A program made the translations under genes and the position numbers. A stretch of DNA of 64,000 bases from NCBI RefSeq assembly GCF_001557535.2, contig NZ_CP014306.1:1178001-1242000 (forward strand). The letters are read 5' to 3'. This DNA is from Burkholderia sp. PAMC 26561. Lineage in GTDB: Bacteria > Pseudomonadota > Gammaproteobacteria > Burkholderiales > Burkholderiaceae. The number at the start of each line of letters is the position of its first letter. Position 1 is the first letter of the stretch. The notes below the pieces were generated by a model, which saw only the letters and a list, made by a program, of their open reading frames with translations, made no database searches and was not told where the DNA came from. Below, one piece after another: positions 1 to 12,748 of the stretch.

Positions 1-1563
1 CGGGCGTTGCGTACTCCCCTTGTCTGAGAACAATCCACGCGCAGACCTCTTCGCCGTATTTACTATCGGGAACGCCGAAGACTTGCGCGGACTGAATCTT
101 CGGATGGCGAAACAAGAACTCTTCGATCTCGCGCGGATAGATGTTTCGCCGCCGCGAATCAGCATGTCCTTCAACCGTCCAACAATGTTGCAATACCCCT
201 GCGCGTCGAGCGTGGCGAGATCGCCGGTATGCATCCAGCCGTCGATAATCGCTTCCCGCGTCTTCGCTTCATCGCCCCAATAGCCTTTCATCACCGAATA
301 GCCGCGCGTGCAGAGTTCGCCCGTCTCGCCGACCGGGACGATCTCGCCGAGCGGATTGACGAGCTTCACTTCCAGATGGGGCTGGATCTGGCCGACGGTG
401 GTCGTGCGTTTATCGAGGGGATCGGTGGTCGAGCTTTGGAAGGACACGGGACTCGTTTCGGTCATCCCATACGCGATGGTGATCTCGCGCAGGTTCATCT
501 TCGCGACCACGCGCTTCATGGTCTCGATAGGGCACGGCGAACCCGCCATGATCCCCGTGCGCAAACGGCTCAGGTCGAACTTGTCGAAGTCGGGAAGATC
601 CAGCTCCGCGATAAACATTGTCGGTACGCCGTGAAGCGCCGTGCAGCGTTCTTGATCGACGGCGGCGAGGGTTGCTGCCGGATCGAAGGCTTCGCCCGGA
701 AAAACCATCGTCGCTCCCGACGATACACACGCCAGCACCGCCAGCACCATGCCGAAGCAGTGGTAGAGCGGTACGGGAATACAGAGCGAATCCTGCTCGG
801 TCAGCAGCATCGAATGCGCTATGTAACGGCCGTTGTTCAGCACGTTGTGATGCGTAAGCGTGGCGCCCTTGGGATTGCCAGTGGTGCCGCTCGTGAACTG
901 GATGTTGATGGGATCGAATGCGCTGAGCTTCGATTCCAGGGTATCGAGTTGCTTCGTGTCCAGCCGATCACGGCCGCGGGACATGACATCGGAAAAGCGC
1001 AGCATTCCGGGCGTCGCGCCATCGCCCATGCGGATCACGGCTTTCAGATCGGGGAAGCGTGTAGCGTTTAATGAACCGGGCTCGGCGGTCTCGAGTTCCG
1101 GCGCGAGCGCCTGCAACATCTCAAGATACTTCGACGACTTGAACTGTTCCGCCGCGATCAGCGCCTTGCAGCCGACCTTGTTCAGCGCGTACTCCAGTTC
1201 GGCGAGCCGGTACGCCGGATTGATGTTCACCAGGATCGCGCCGATCCGCGCAGTGGCGAATTGCGTCAACAACCATTCGACGCGGTTCGGCGACCAGATG
1301 CCCACGCGGTCACCTGCTTCAACGCCGAGTTGCAATAGTCCGGACGCGAGGACATCGACTTCATTGGCGAAATCACGCCAGGTCCAGCGGATGTTTTGCT
1401 CCCGGAAAACCACCGCCGGACGATCCGGAAATCGCGCGACGGTATCGAGAAGAAAGCGTGAAACCGTGGCGTCGCTCAGCGCAATCTCTGTCGAGCCGCG
1501 AACATAGGACAGGCCATCGAGTGGTTCGATCTGCGGCCCGGCTTGCGTCGATGGGGTAGCCAT
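1..1563 (-). CDS. AMP-binding acyl-CoA synthetase, 3' end outside window
   Basis: Acyl-adenylate-forming enzyme that would activate a carboxylic or fatty acid to its CoA thioester. About 521 residues are visible and the frame is still open at base 1, so the C-terminus is missing. Visible motifs are the P-loop-like [13 protein letters not shown] (about residue 200), [10 protein letters not shown], and the hinge region [23 protein letters not shown] followed by [20 protein letters not shown]. The ATG at 1563 was chosen because GGAAGAGA lies at a good distance upstream; an in-frame ATG at 1581 is possible but has a poorer ribosome site. It is transcribed in the same direction as the ATP synthase operon but lies beyond that operon's terminator. 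The family is clear; the acyl substrate is not. Confidence 0.93.
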   Translation of the reverse strand, partial: MATPSTQAGPQIEPLDGLSYVRGSTEIALSDATVSRFLLDTVARFPDRPAVVFREQNIRWTWRDFANEVDVLASGLLQLGVEAGDRVGIWSPNRVEWLLTQFATARIGAILVNINPAYRLAELEYALNKVGCKALIAAEQFKSSKYLEMLQALAPELETAEPGSLNATRFPDLKAVIRMGDGATPGMLRFSDVMSRGRDRLDTKQLDTLESKLSAFDPINIQFTSGTTGNPKGATLTHHNVLNNGRYIAHSMLLTEQDSLCIPVPLYHCFGMVLAVLACVSSGATMVFPGEAFDPAATLAAVDQERCTALHGVPTMFIAELDLPDFDKFDLSRLRTGIMAGSPCPIETMKRVVAKMNLREITIAYGMTETSPVSFQSSTTDPLDKRTTTVGQIQPHLEVKLVNPLGEIVPVGETGELCTRGYSVMKGYWGDEAKTREAIIDGWMHTGDLATLDAQGYCNIVGRLKDMLIRGGETSIRARSKSSCFAIRRFSPRKSSAFPIVNTAKRSARGLFSDKGSTQRP

Positions 1564-1752
1564 ATCCAGGGTCTCTTCCATGTGAAGTGGAAGGCTGCAC
1601 GGCATGGCGCCGTGAAAGCCATTCGGAAGACTGATTGTGCATCGGGCGGATCGCGGAAGGCATTGAGTGTTACCCGCAACGCACCGTGAATATGTGCGTG
1701 TCGGATATGCAGAAATGCGCGGGAGCAGAGGGACAGCGCGGCCGGCAATAAA

Positions 1753-1776
1753 AAAAGCAGCCCGAAGGCTGCTTTT
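1753..1776 (-). terminator. Intrinsic terminator of the ATP synthase operon
   Basis: A GCAGCC stem (1757-1762) pairs with GGCTGC (1767-1772) around a CGAA loop. On the minus strand it is followed by a run of T, 30 bases after the atpC stop. Flanking A and T runs make the stem extendable and possibly active in both directions. Confidence 0.9.
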
Positions 1777-1804
1777 CCCTGAAACCTCAAGACCAGCGAA
1801 ACGC

Positions 1805-2230
1805 TTAATGCTGACCGCGAATCTTCCGCAAGCGCTGGATCGCCGCGATCTGAGCCGTCGCGTACGCGAGTTCCGCTTGCGCGGTTGCATATTCGAGGTT
1901 CGATCCCGTGTTCTGCAGCGCTTCTTCCGCGTGCTTTTTCGCTTCGATTGCCTTGGCTTCGTCGAGATCCTGGCCACGGATCGCGGTGTCGGCGAGAACC
2001 GTCACCACGCCTGGCTGAATCTCGAGAATCCCGCCCGCGACGAACACGAACTCTTCCTCGCCGTTCTCCGCTTCGATGCGCACCGCACCCGGACGAATCC
2101 GCGTGATCAGCGGCGTATGGCCCGGCAAGATGCCGAGTTCACCCGCTTCGCCAGGCAGCGCGACGAACTTCGCCCGGCCCGAGAAGATCTGCTCTTCCGC
2201 GCTGACGACGTCTACTTGAATAGTTGCCAT
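1805..2230 (-). CDS. atpC: ATP synthase F1 subunit epsilon
   Basis: Epsilon subunit of the F1 sector, part of the central stalk and an inhibitor of ATP hydrolysis. 141 residues, normal for the family: an N-terminal beta-sandwich ([18 protein letters not shown], then the conserved [16 protein letters not shown] stretch) followed by a C-terminal helical hairpin rich in Ala and Glu from about residue 90. It is the last gene of the atp operon, 49 bases after atpD, and is followed by the operon terminator. Confidence 0.97.
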   Translation of the reverse strand: MATIQVDVVSAEEQIFSGRAKFVALPGEAGELGILPGHTPLITRIRPGAVRIEAENGEEEFVFVAGGILEIQPGVVTVLADTAIRGQDLDEAKAIEAKKHAEEALQNTGSNLEYATAQAELAYATAQIAAIQRLRKIRGQH

Positions 2231-2279
2231 ATCGACTCCAATAGGACGCGGTGTCTACGATCCCCGCGCCCAGCCATCC

Positions 2280-3740
<1,461 letters not shown>

Positions 3741-4643
3741 TCAACCGACCGCTGCAGCGCCACCGACGATCTCTGACAATTCCTTGGTAATCGCTGCTTG
3801 CCGACTCTTGTTGTATACGAGCTGCAATTCGCCGATCACCGTCTTTGCGTTATCCGACGCGGCCTTCATGGCGACCATGCGAGCCGATTGCTCCGATGCC
3901 ATGTTTTCCGCCACTGCCTGATACACCAATGCTTCGACATAACGCACGAGCAGTTCGTCGACAACCGTCTGCGCATCCGGCTCGTAGATGTAGTCCCACG
4001 AGGTCGTCGGCGTGACTGCTTCGCTGTTCTTGTCCAGGCCGTCCTTGCGCGCGAAATCGCTTGCCGACAAAGGCAGCAATTGTTCGATCACGGCTTCCTG
4101 CTTCATCGTGTTGACGAAGCGGGTGAACGCCAGATAAACCGCGCTGATCTTGCCTTCCGAATACAGGTCGAGCTGAACCTTGATCGCGCCGATCAGTTTT
4201 TCCAGATGCGGCGTGTCGCCCAGATGCGTGACTTGCGACACGGTCTTGGCCTTCAGCCGGTTCAGGAAGCCCAGACCCTTGCTGCCGATCGCGGATGCTT
4301 CGATAGTCTGGCCTTGCTGCTCCAGCTCCTTGAACTTCAGGAGCGCAGCGCGAAGGATGTTCGTGTTCATGCCGCCGCACAGACCTTTGTCGGTCGTGAC
4401 GAGAATGATGCCGGCCGCTTTCGCGCCCTTGTTCTCGACCATGAACGGATGGCGATACTCAGGCGTCGCAGCGCTCATGTGCGCGGCGACTTCGCGGATC
4501 TTGTCGGCATACGGGCGAGCTGCGCGCATACGCTCCTGCGCGCGGCGCATTTTCGACGCAGCCACCATCTCCATAGCCTTGGTGATCTTGCGCGTGTTTT
4601 GCACGCTCTTGATCTTGCCGCGGATTTCCTTCATTCCAGCCAT
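3741..4643 (-). CDS. atpG: ATP synthase F1 subunit gamma
   Basis: Central-stalk gamma subunit that rotates inside the alpha3beta3 hexamer. 300 residues, slightly longer than the usual 286-292. The N-terminal helix begins [20 protein letters not shown] and the C-terminal one contains [19 protein letters not shown] residues, together forming the coiled-coil shaft. Situated between atpA and atpD. Confidence 0.97.
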   Translation of the reverse strand: MAGMKEIRGKIKSVQNTRKITKAMEMVAASKMRRAQERMRAARPYADKIREVAAHMSAATPEYRHPFMVENKGAKAAGIILVTTDKGLCGGMNTNILRAALLKFKELEQQGQTIEASAIGSKGLGFLNRLKAKTVSQVTHLGDTPHLEKLIGAIKVQLDLYSEGKISAVYLAFTRFVNTMKQEAVIEQLLPLSASDFARKDGLDKNSEAVTPTTSWDYIYEPDAQTVVDELLVRYVEALVYQAVAENMASEQSARMVAMKAASDNAKTVIGELQLVYNKSRQAAITKELSEIVGGAAAVG

Positions 4644-4743
4644 TGCTTACTCCTCGATCGAAACGGCGCGGGATGCTTCATTTGTTCCAGAAGCGGCCCG
4701 CGCCGCTTCAAATTTCGACTTAATCCGAAGATCAGTACCGAAA

Positions 4744-6285
4744 TCAATAAGCGCCCGACTTCTTGAAGTCCTTGAGCGCGGTATGCAATGCGCCTTCGTC
4801 GTCCTTCGACAAGTCCTTGTTATCTTCGATGCGCTTGATCATGTCCGCATGCTTCGTCTTCAAGTAGTCGCGAAGACCCTTTTCGAACGGCAGGACCTGA
4901 GCAACTTCGAGATCGTCGAGGTAACCATTGTTCGCGGCAAACAGCGCGATCGCCAGTTCCCACACTTGCAGCGGCTGATACTGCGGCTGCTTGAGCAGTT
5001 CCGTCACGCGGCGGCCACGTTCCAGTTGCTTGCGGGTGGCTTCGTCGAGGTCCGATGCGAACTGCGAGAACGCCGCCAGCTCACGATACTGCGCCAAGTC
5101 GGTACGAATACCGCCCGACAGCTTCTTGATGACCTTGGTCTGCGCGGCGCCACCCACTCGCGACACCGACACGCCCGCGTTAATAGCAGGACGAATACCG
5201 GCGTTGAACAAGTCGGTTTCCAGGAAGATCTGGCCGTCGGTAATCGAGATCACGTTCGTCGGAACGAATGCGGTCACGTCGCCGGCTTGCGTTTCAATGA
5301 CCGGCAATGCCGTCAGCGAACCGCTCTTGCCCTTCACTTCACCATTCGTGAACTTCTCGACGTAGTCTTCCGACACGCGAGCAGCACGTTCCAACAGACG
5401 CGAGTGCAGGTAGAACACGTCACCCGGATACGCTTCACGGCCCGGAGGACGGCGCAGCAACAGCGAAATCTGGCGATACGCCCAGGCTTGCTTGGTCAAA
5501 TCGTCATACACGATCAGCGCGTCCTGGCCGCGATCGCGGAAGTATTCGCCCATCGTGCAGCCTGCGTACGGCGCCAGGTATTGCATGGCGGCCGATTCCG
5601 AAGCCGAAGCCGCAACCACGATCGTGTATTCCAGCGCGCCGGTTTCTTCCAGCTTGCGAACCACGTTCATGATCGACGACGCCTTCTGGCCGATCGCGAC
5701 ATAGATACAGAAGAGGTTCTTGCCCTTCTGGTTGATGATCGCGTCAATGGCCACAGCCGTCTTGCCGCACTGGCGGTCGCCAATGATCAGCTCGCGCTGG
5801 CCACGGCCAACCGGCACCATTGCGTCGATGGATTTCAGACCCGTTTGAACCGGCTCCGAAACCGACTTGCGCCAGATCACGCCCGGCGCGATCTTTTCTA
5901 CAGCGTCGGTCATCTTTGCGTTGACCGGACCCTTGCCGTCGATAGGCACGCCCAGAGCGTCGACCACGCGGCCGAGCAGCTCCGGACCCACCGGCACTTC
6001 AAGAATGCGGCCCGTCGTCTTGACGATGTCGCCTTCCGAAATGTGTTCGTATTCGCCCAAAATCACGGCGCCAACCGAATCGCGCTCGAGGTTCAGCGCG
6101 AGGCCGAAGGTGTTGCCCGGGAATTCGAGCATTTCGCCCTGCATCACGTCCGACAAACCGTGAATACGCACGATACCGTCGGTCACGGAAATCACAGTGC
6201 CTTGGTTGCGAACATCGGAGCTCGCTTCCAGGCCCTGGATCCGGCTCTTGATCAGCTCGCTGATCTCAGAGGGATTGAGTTGCAT
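4744..6285 (-). CDS. atpA: ATP synthase F1 subunit alpha
   Basis: Alpha subunit, which carries the non-catalytic nucleotide sites. 513 residues, the standard length. It begins [16 protein letters not shown] and has Walker [10 protein letters not shown] at about residue 169 and the alpha/beta signature [13 protein letters not shown]. Fourth from the 3' end of the operon, after atpH and before atpG. Confidence 0.98.
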   Translation of the reverse strand: MQLNPSEISELIKSRIQGLEASSDVRNQGTVISVTDGIVRIHGLSDVMQGEMLEFPGNTFGLALNLERDSVGAVILGEYEHISEGDIVKTTGRILEVPVGPELLGRVVDALGVPIDGKGPVNAKMTDAVEKIAPGVIWRKSVSEPVQTGLKSIDAMVPVGRGQRELIIGDRQCGKTAVAIDAIINQKGKNLFCIYVAIGQKASSIMNVVRKLEETGALEYTIVVAASASESAAMQYLAPYAGCTMGEYFRDRGQDALIVYDDLTKQAWAYRQISLLLRRPPGREAYPGDVFYLHSRLLERAARVSEDYVEKFTNGEVKGKSGSLTALPVIETQAGDVTAFVPTNVISITDGQIFLETDLFNAGIRPAINAGVSVSRVGGAAQTKVIKKLSGGIRTDLAQYRELAAFSQFASDLDEATRKQLERGRRVTELLKQPQYQPLQVWELAIALFAANNGYLDDLEVAQVLPFEKGLRDYLKTKHADMIKRIEDNKDLSKDDEGALHTALKDFKKSGAY

Positions 6286-6332
6286 TAGTCACTCCAGATA
6301 GTCAATTCTTAACCGCGCCGGCGCAAAAGGCG

Positions 6333-6872
6333 TCAGGCGGACAGCGCCGTCTGCATGCTCGCGAGGCGCGCGCGGACCGAGGTATCGAGTACTTCGTCGC
6401 CTACCGTCACGCGCACGCCGCCAATCAGCGACTTGTCGACTTCAACAGTAGGTTTCAGCTTGCAGTGGAACTTGCGTTCGAGATTCGCGAGCAGGTCGGT
6501 CAACTGTGCGCCTTCCAGCGGGAATGCGCTTACGATCAACGCATCGGCCGCACCTTCGCGGGAATTCTTCAGCTCGTCGAACTGCACGGCAATTTCCGGC
6601 ATCAGCGTCAGCCGGTGGTTGTCCACCAGCATCTGCACAAAGTTCTTCGCCTCCGGCTGCTTGGCGAGCGGCGATTTCACCGCCGTCAACAGCAGCTCGC
6701 TGACCTGGTCGCGGCTCACTTTCGGGCTCGTCGCGATGGACAGCACTTCAGGCAGACGCGCAACCTGAGCCAGCTCCTCGACGAAGTCAGACCAGGCGGC
6801 GAGCTCACCCGCTTCGGCCACGCGGAACAATGCTTCTGCGTACGGTCGGGCGATGGTTGCAAGTTCGGCCAT
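6333..6872 (-). CDS. atpH: ATP synthase F1 subunit delta
   Basis: Delta (OSCP-like) subunit joining the peripheral stalk to the top of F1. 179 residues. The N-terminal helical bundle begins [20 protein letters not shown] and the C-terminus has the conserved [19 protein letters not shown] segment. Its ATG lies two bases after the atpF stop region, so the two genes are probably translated together. Confidence 0.97.
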   Translation of the reverse strand: MAELATIARPYAEALFRVAEAGELAAWSDFVEELAQVARLPEVLSIATSPKVSRDQVSELLLTAVKSPLAKQPEAKNFVQMLVDNHRLTLMPEIAVQFDELKNSREGAADALIVSAFPLEGAQLTDLLANLERKFHCKLKPTVEVDKSLIGGVRVTVGDEVLDTSVRARLASMQTALSA

Positions 6873-6874
6873 GA

Positions 6875-7345
6875 TCAGAGCTCGGTTTTGAGTTGATTCA
6901 GCATCTCGGCGTGAGCCGATTGATCGACTTCGCGCTTCAGGATCTGCTCGGCGCCCTTCACGGCCAATGCCGCGACTTCGCCGCGCAATGCTTCGCGCGC
7001 TTTCACGATTTGCTGTTCTGCGTCGGCTTTCGCTTGTGCAATGATGCGCGCAGCTTCGGCCTGAGCGTTAGCCTTGATTTCGTCGGCGACAGCCACTGCA
7101 CGCTTTTCGGCGTCTGCAATGCGCTGCTGGCCGTCGTTACGGGCTTGCGCGAGTTCCTGGTCGACGCGCTTATGTGCGGCTTCGAGTTCGGCCTTGCCCT
7201 TTTCGGCGGCTGACAAGCCGTCGGCGATCTTCTTCGAGCGCTCGTCCAGGGCGTTGATCAACGGCGGCCACACGAACTTCATCGTGAACCACGCGAGGAT
7301 CAGAAACACGACCATTTGCGCAAACAGGGTTGCGTTGAGATTCAC
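6875..7345 (-). CDS. atpF: ATP synthase Fo subunit b
   Basis: Peripheral-stalk b subunit. 156 residues: one N-terminal membrane helix ([20 protein letters not shown]) followed by a long charged Ala-, Glu- and Lys-rich helix typical of the dimeric right-handed coiled coil. Lies between atpE and atpH, two bases from atpH. Confidence 0.97.
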   Translation of the reverse strand: MNLNATLFAQMVVFLILAWFTMKFVWPPLINALDERSKKIADGLSAAEKGKAELEAAHKRVDQELAQARNDGQQRIADAEKRAVAVADEIKANAQAEAARIIAQAKADAEQQIVKAREALRGEVAALAVKGAEQILKREVDQSAHAEMLNQLKTEL

Positions 7346-7480
7346 GGTGTTTCCTTAAACGTTGCTAATCCGGAGAGTGAAACGGCAAGGCGCTTGATCG
7401 AGGGTTGCATCGATTAAGCGCCGTCACCCGTTCCGTCCTGCGCCTGACGCCGAAGCTCAAGCGCACACTTCCGAGGAAAC

Positions 7481-7783
<303 letters not shown>

Positions 7784-7886
7784 TTAGATTTATAAAAAAT
7801 TGAAACTCGAAACGATTCTGCTGATTCTTGGTTCTCCGCTGCGTTGTCCTGCCGCGATTTACCGACCTGCTGTGAGTCTTCCCTGC

Positions 7887-8738
7887 TTAGTGCGTGTCAT
7901 GCGCCTGGCCGAGGTACACCAGCGTCAGCATCATGAAAATGAACGCCTGTAGCAGCACGATCAGGATGTGGAAGATCGCCCAGACCGTTCCTGCAACCAC
8001 GTGGCCCAGGAAGCCGAGGACAGAAGCGTCCGCGCCGAAGTGCCACATGCTGCCGAGCAGGGCGATCAGCAGGAACAACAGTTCACCTGCGTACATGTTG
8101 CCGAACAGCCGCATGCCGAGGGAAACCGTCTTGGCGACGAACTCGATGATGTTCAGTGCAAGGTTCGGGATCCACAGCAGCGGATGCGCACCGAACGGAG
8201 CAGACAGCAGTTCGTGCACGAAGCCGCCAACGCCCTTGATCTTGAAGTTGTAGTAGATCATCAGCACGAACACGCCGATGGCGATACCGAGCGTGCCGTT
8301 CAGGTCGGCCGTCGGGACCACGCGCATGTGCGGGAACGTCTCGGTCAGACCGAGCCAGCCGATCACGCGCGTCGGCAGGTCAACCGGGATGAAGTCGAGC
8401 GAATTCATGAGCGCAACCCACACGAACACCGTGAGCGCGAGCGGGGCGATGAAACGGCGGCTACCGTGGATCATCGACTTCGACTGGTCTTCGACCATCT
8501 CGACCAGCATCTCGATTGCGCACTGAAAACGTCCCGGCACGCCGGACGTCGCTTTGCGCGCTGCCAGACCGAGGATGATGATCGTGACAATGCCGCAAAG
8601 AATCGACCAGAACAGCGTGTCGAGATTCCAGACGTGGATATCGAAGATCGACGTCTGCTGAGAAGTGGAGAGATTCTGCAAATGGTGCGCGATGTACTCC
8701 GACGGATCCATCGCGTGCGTTCCTTCGCTAGCTGCCAT
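7887..8738 (-). CDS. atpB: ATP synthase Fo subunit a
   Basis: Membrane subunit a, which forms the proton half-channels beside the c ring. 283 residues from the ATG at 8738 (MAASEGTHAMDPSEYIAHHL); the reading frame extends 21 codons upstream, but those residues are not part of the family. Several hydrophobic helices are visible. The segment SLGMRLFGNMYAGELL contains the essential arginine of the proton path. Located between atpI and atpE. Confidence 0.96.
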   Translation of the reverse strand: MAASEGTHAMDPSEYIAHHLQNLSTSQQTSIFDIHVWNLDTLFWSILCGIVTIIILGLAARKATSGVPGRFQCAIEMLVEMVEDQSKSMIHGSRRFIAPLALTVFVWVALMNSLDFIPVDLPTRVIGWLGLTETFPHMRVVPTADLNGTLGIAIGVFVLMIYYNFKIKGVGGFVHELLSAPFGAHPLLWIPNLALNIIEFVAKTVSLGMRLFGNMYAGELLFLLIALLGSMWHFGADASVLGFLGHVVAGTVWAIFHILIVLLQAFIFMMLTLVYLGQAHDTH

Positions 8739-8921
8739 AACTTTAAAGCCACCCAAATTGTCGAAAATCTTCCGCCGCCCGTGTGATCCTCCAGCCGCCA
8801 TTCAAGGGCGATCGGCAGGGCACGGGCCCGCGTGCAGGAGGTGAAGCATCCGCACGTATTAATCTGCTCTGTTACCGTAACTACGTCACTTACCTGGCAC
8901 GTCAGGTTCGTCAGCCGCGAC

Positions 8922-9533
8922 CTACTTCCACGCCATTGCTATCCAGTACGTCTTCAGCGCGATCAGATACGTGACCAGCAGCGGTATCCACAGGACGCCC
9001 TTGAAACCGTACGCAATGGCGACGAACATCGCAATCGTCGCGCCCATCTTCATGGCTTCGCCGATCACCCAGCTCGCAATGGTTTCAGCGCCGCTCTTCG
9101 CCTTCAGCCGTGCTGCGAACAACGCGCTCGGCACCCAGCAAATTGCGCCACCCAGGAACGCTGACAGCGCCACGTCGCCCGGCACAGCAATACCCGGCGG
9201 GCTGTAAAACAGCCACCAGACCAACGTCGCAACCAGGGACAAAACCATTTGCGCCGCCACGACCTTAAACGGCGTGACACGCGATGAACGACTCACCTCG
9301 GGACCAAACAGCGTCTCCGCCTCTGCCCGCGTCAGCGGAACAGTATTGTTATCTTTCGCTTCAGCGTCCCACGAATCGTCGAACGGACGATTCGACGTGT
9401 GGCGCGCCTGACCTGAAGAAACCGGTGTGGGATTTGAACTGGTTGAACCAGGTTCAGTCAAATCTGCGGCAGGGCTTGAAACGCGCCCATCATTTCCGCC
9501 TTCCGGCGCTCGATCCTGCTCTCGCACCGCCAT
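8922..9533 (-). CDS. atpI: ATP synthase subunit I (AtpI)
   Basis: First gene of the atp operon; AtpI assists c-ring assembly and is not part of the finished enzyme. About 203 residues: an 80-residue polar N-terminal extension followed by about four membrane helices (VVAAQMVLSLVATLVWWLFY, then further segments to the C-terminus). The start is uncertain: an ATG at 9533 has GTGAG upstream, and a GTG 12 bases earlier is also open. The call depends on position, topology and length rather than a strong motif. Confidence 0.85.
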   Translation of the reverse strand: MAVREQDRAPEGGNDGRVSSPAADLTEPGSTSSNPTPVSSGQARHTSNRPFDDSWDAEAKDNNTVPLTRAEAETLFGPEVSRSSRVTPFKVVAAQMVLSLVATLVWWLFYSPPGIAVPGDVALSAFLGGAICWVPSALFAARLKAKSGAETIASWVIGEAMKMGATIAMFVAIAYGFKGVLWIPLLVTYLIALKTYWIAMAWK

Positions 9534-9804
9534 CACACATCTCACTAAAGTCAGTCACAACCTGCGCATTTGCCGTTGGTTTGTCGCCTGAAGGAGCAAC
9601 ATACTTACGCTGCGCTTTCGGAGCCGCTAAGCTGTTAAATCCGGGCGATTGTAAGCGATTGTTGTCGCGGATTCAATAGCTTAGGGTCACCAAAAAACAA
9701 CCGGATACACCTTAAAAACACGTCTCAAATCAGAGATTTCGCTTGTGTGGACAACGACTGGGGACAGGACTGAAAGGTTGATGTTCAACGAGACTTCACG
9801 ATGC

Positions 9805-10944
9805 CTACACAAGCCATGCGCCGACTATTCCTGCGACGATCCAGAACGGGATCGAGATAAGATGGAACGGTCCCCACATGCCGCGTTCGCCGGATAAACG
9901 CACCGCGATCAGATTCGCGAGGGAACCAATGGCGATGCCAAAGCCGCCGACGCTCACACCGAATGCAAGTGCACGCCAGTCCTTCGAGAACTCGGCGAGC
10001 ATGATCGCTGCGGGCACGTTGCTGATTCCCTGCGATAACACCGCACCTGCCGCATACGCCTTGAGCGGAGTATCGAGTCCGATGCTTGCGATCGCGTGAT
10101 GCACCCAGGGCAACGCCGCGACACTGCGCAAGACGATGAACATCAGCACGAAGATCAACAGGAGCAACCAGTCGATCTTCAGCACGACCTGACGCCGCCA
10201 CAATAGAAAGCCGATCGCGACCGCGGCGAGGCCGAGGCCCGCGTGGTGGGCATCGGCGAGAACGACGAACGCTATGAATGCAATGCCCGCAACCGCGCAC
10301 AGGGAGACATCGACTGTGTGTGCTTCCTTGTCGCCGGAAAGGTCGAGCGGACGGTTGCGGAACATCACCGCGGCGAGCGCGTAAAGCATCACCATGAGCG
10401 CCACGCACAACGGCAACAGCGCCCACACGAACGCGCCGAACGAAACACCGCTGGTCTGCCAGAGGAACAGGTTTTGAGGATTGCCGAGCGGCGTCAGGAT
10501 CGACCCGGCATTCACGGCCATCGCAATGAAGATGATCAGGCGCTTGATGGGAAGCGGCGCGAGTTTATGCAGCGACAGCGTCAGCGGCACGACGGCGAAC
10601 AGGGCGACATCGTTGGTGAGCAAGGTGGAGAGCGCGGCAGCGAGTCCGATCAGCAGGAAAGCAAGCCCGCGCTCACCATGTATTCGATGCACCACGCGGT
10701 GCGCCATCCACATCAGGAAACCGGAGAGTTCGACTGCTTTCGTGAGCATCAGCAAACCGGCCAGCGTCAGCACGGTCTGCCAGTCGATCAAAGCCGGCAA
10801 AGCGCTCCAGGGTTTGGGATGCAGAACCTGGAGCGCGATCAACGCGACAATCAGGATTGCCAATACCGGCTCGCCGGCGATCAGCGCCCATGCTTTCGCC
10901 ACCAGATTCAACCGAGCAGGTTTCGCGTGCGCTGACGGTTGCAT
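9805..10944 (-). CDS. SLC13/ArsB-type anion permease
   Basis: Polytopic inner-membrane transporter of the ion-transporter (ArsB/NhaD/CitM-like) superfamily. 379 residues with about ten hydrophobic helices. The re-entrant-loop regions carry the family marks LLTNDVALFAVVPL (about residues 108-121) and NAGSILTPLGNPQNLFLW (about 145-162). The substrate cannot be told from sequence. It starts four bases after the parB stop, so it is probably co-transcribed with parAB. It is shorter than many SLC13 proteins but has both halves. Confidence 0.85.
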   Translation of the reverse strand: MQPSAHAKPARLNLVAKAWALIAGEPVLAILIVALIALQVLHPKPWSALPALIDWQTVLTLAGLLMLTKAVELSGFLMWMAHRVVHRIHGERGLAFLLIGLAAALSTLLTNDVALFAVVPLTLSLHKLAPLPIKRLIIFIAMAVNAGSILTPLGNPQNLFLWQTSGVSFGAFVWALLPLCVALMVMLYALAAVMFRNRPLDLSGDKEAHTVDVSLCAVAGIAFIAFVVLADAHHAGLGLAAVAIGFLLWRRQVVLKIDWLLLLIFVLMFIVLRSVAALPWVHHAIASIGLDTPLKAYAAGAVLSQGISNVPAAIMLAEFSKDWRALAFGVSVGGFGIAIGSLANLIAVRLSGERGMWGPFHLISIPFWIVAGIVGAWLV

Positions 10945-10948
10945 CGAG

Positions 10949-11878
10949 TCAGGCTTGCGTTGCCGATGCGCTGTCTGTCACTGACGCCTTGTCGTTCGCG
11001 ACGCCCGTGCGCAAGCGCCCTAATATGCCTTCGAGTGCATCGAGATCGCCGAAATCGATCTGCAGCTTGCCGCGCCCTCGCCCGCCCATCTTGATTTTGA
11101 CGTTTGCCGACAGCAGGTCCGACAATTCTTCCTCGAGGCGGCGTGTATCGCGGCCGCCATCGTTGGCAAGGCGCGCTTTGGTCGCGGGCGCTTCCTTCGT
11201 CGTCGACGAAACCAGCTTCTCGGTTTCGCGCACCGACATGCGCTTGTTCACCACCTGATTGGCAAGCTGGATCTGCGTGGCGGCATCGACGGCGAGAAGC
11301 GCGCGGGCGTGGCCCATGTCCAGGTCACCTGCCAGCAGCATGGTCTGGACGGGCGTCGCGAGGTTGAGCAAACGCAGCAGGTTGGACACGGCGCTGCGCG
11401 AACGTCCGACTGACTCGGCGGCTTGTTCGTGCGTAAAGTTGAAGTCATCGAGAAGACGCTGGATGCCCTGCGCCTCTTCCAGCGGATTCAAATCCTCGCG
11501 CTGGATGTTTTCGATCAAGGCCATTGCTGCAGCAGCCTGATCTGGCACGTTTTTCACGAGCACCGGCACTTCTTCGAGGCCGGCCAGCTTCGCGGCGCGA
11601 AAACGGCGTTCGCCCGCGATGATTTCGTAGCGGTCATCGCCGATGGAACGCACGAGGATCGGCTGCATCACGCCCTGCGAGCGGATGCTCGAAGCAAGCT
11701 CCTGGAGCGCGCCCTCGTCCATGCGGGTACGCGGCTGGTACTTGCCGGCCTGCATGGAATCGAGGCGCAGCACGCTCGGCAAGCCCTCGCTGCGCACGGC
11801 CTCGGTGATATCCGAACTACCGCCCAGCAGAGCTTCGAGCCCGCGTCCCAGACCCTTCTTCTTCATCGTCGCGTTCAT
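10949..11878 (-). CDS. parB: Chromosome partitioning protein ParB
   Basis: CTP-dependent DNA clamp that loads at parS and spreads along DNA. 309 residues from ATG 11878 (MNATMKKKGLGRGLEALLGG, the ParA-stimulating N-terminus). It has box I around PRTRMDEGALQELASSI, box II with the arginine patch AGERRFRAAK, and a helix-turn-helix at TQEQAAESVGRSRSAVSN-like residues (here FTHEQAAESVGRSRS), then a C-terminal dimerisation segment. It lies 37 bases after parA. Its targets, two perfect parS sites, lie at 13960 and 15499. Confidence 0.97.
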   Translation of the reverse strand: MNATMKKKGLGRGLEALLGGSSDITEAVRSEGLPSVLRLDSMQAGKYQPRTRMDEGALQELASSIRSQGVMQPILVRSIGDDRYEIIAGERRFRAAKLAGLEEVPVLVKNVPDQAAAAMALIENIQREDLNPLEEAQGIQRLLDDFNFTHEQAAESVGRSRSAVSNLLRLLNLATPVQTMLLAGDLDMGHARALLAVDAATQIQLANQVVNKRMSVRETEKLVSSTTKEAPATKARLANDGGRDTRRLEEELSDLLSANVKIKMGGRGRGKLQIDFGDLDALEGILGRLRTGVANDKASVTDSASATQA

Positions 11879-11915
11879 CTTGCTTCCTCGTTCTGCCATC
11901 TTCCCAATCCGTCCA

Positions 11916-12686
11916 TTAAAGCGCGCGAACGCGCTCGATCATTTCCGTGCCGAACTGGATATACGCCTGCGCCCCACGCGATGCCCGGTCGAACACGACC
12001 CCCGGCAATCCATAGCTTGGCGCTTCGGCCAGACGGACATTTCGCGGAATGACAACGTCAAAAAGCTTGTCGCCGAAATGCTGTTTCAGTTGATCCGATA
12101 CTTGCTGCTGCAACGTGATGCGTGGATCGAACATCACCCGCAACAATCCGATGACCTTCAGATCGCGGTTCAGATTCGCGTGAACCTGCTTGATCGTGTT
12201 GACCAGATCCGATAATCCTTCGAGAGCGAAGTATTCGCACTGCATCGGGATGACAACGCCGTGCGCCGCGCACAACCCGTTCAGCGTCAGCAGCGACAAA
12301 GCGGGCGGGCAATCGATGAGGATGAAGTCGTAGTCGGCCTGGACATCGGCGAGTGCATGGCGCAGCACGCGTTCGCGGTTTTCCACGCCGACCAACTCAA
12401 CTTCCGCGCCGGCCAGTTCGCGGTTTGCGGGCAAGACATCATATTTGACCGCATCCGTACGCGTGCTTGCTTCGCGTACCGTGACGCCGTTCACAAGCAC
12501 GTCGTAGACGGTGTTTTCAACGGCAGCTTTGTCGATACCGCTGCCCATCGTCGCGTTACCCTGTGGATCGAGGTCGATCAGCAAAACCCGCTGGTCGAGC
12601 GCCGCCAGGCTCGCAGCAAGATTGACCGCGGTGGTCGTTTTTCCAACGCCGCCCTTCTGGTTTGCGACGCAGAATATCTTCGCCAT
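11916..12686 (-). CDS. parA: Chromosome partitioning ATPase ParA
   Basis: Deviant-Walker ATPase that moves ParB-parS complexes. 256 residues from ATG 12686 (MAKIFCVANQKGGVGKTTTA, Walker A at residues 11-18), with AAGAAGGGA upstream. An in-frame TTG overlapping the rsmG stop would add 22 residues, but the ATG has the better ribosome site and matches the family start. Other motifs are DLDPQGNAT and DCPPALSLLT. Chromosomal-type ParA without an N-terminal regulatory domain. Confidence 0.97.
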   Translation of the reverse strand: MAKIFCVANQKGGVGKTTTAVNLAASLAALDQRVLLIDLDPQGNATMGSGIDKAAVENTVYDVLVNGVTVREASTRTDAVKYDVLPANRELAGAEVELVGVENRERVLRHALADVQADYDFILIDCPPALSLLTLNGLCAAHGVVIPMQCEYFALEGLSDLVNTIKQVHANLNRDLKVIGLLRVMFDPRITLQQQVSDQLKQHFGDKLFDVVIPRNVRLAEAPSYGLPGVVFDRASRGAQAYIQFGTEMIERVRAL

Positions 12687-12748
12687 CGTGATTTGTCCCT
12701 TCTTTGCTACCTGGACTTCAGGCTCGCTTGAGATGTCGACAGCAGTGT

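Noticed and set aside
4180..6288. Very long open frame opposite atpG and atpA
   Set aside because: It is antisense to two certain ATP synthase genes, its protein is Arg/His-rich without domains, and such frames are common in GC-rich DNA.
9746..9754. TTGTCCACA (on the complement) upstream of the atp operon, like the left-origin box
   Set aside because: A single isolated near-consensus DnaA box without neighbours, trio or AT-rich tract; probably chance, though DnaA control of atp cannot be excluded.
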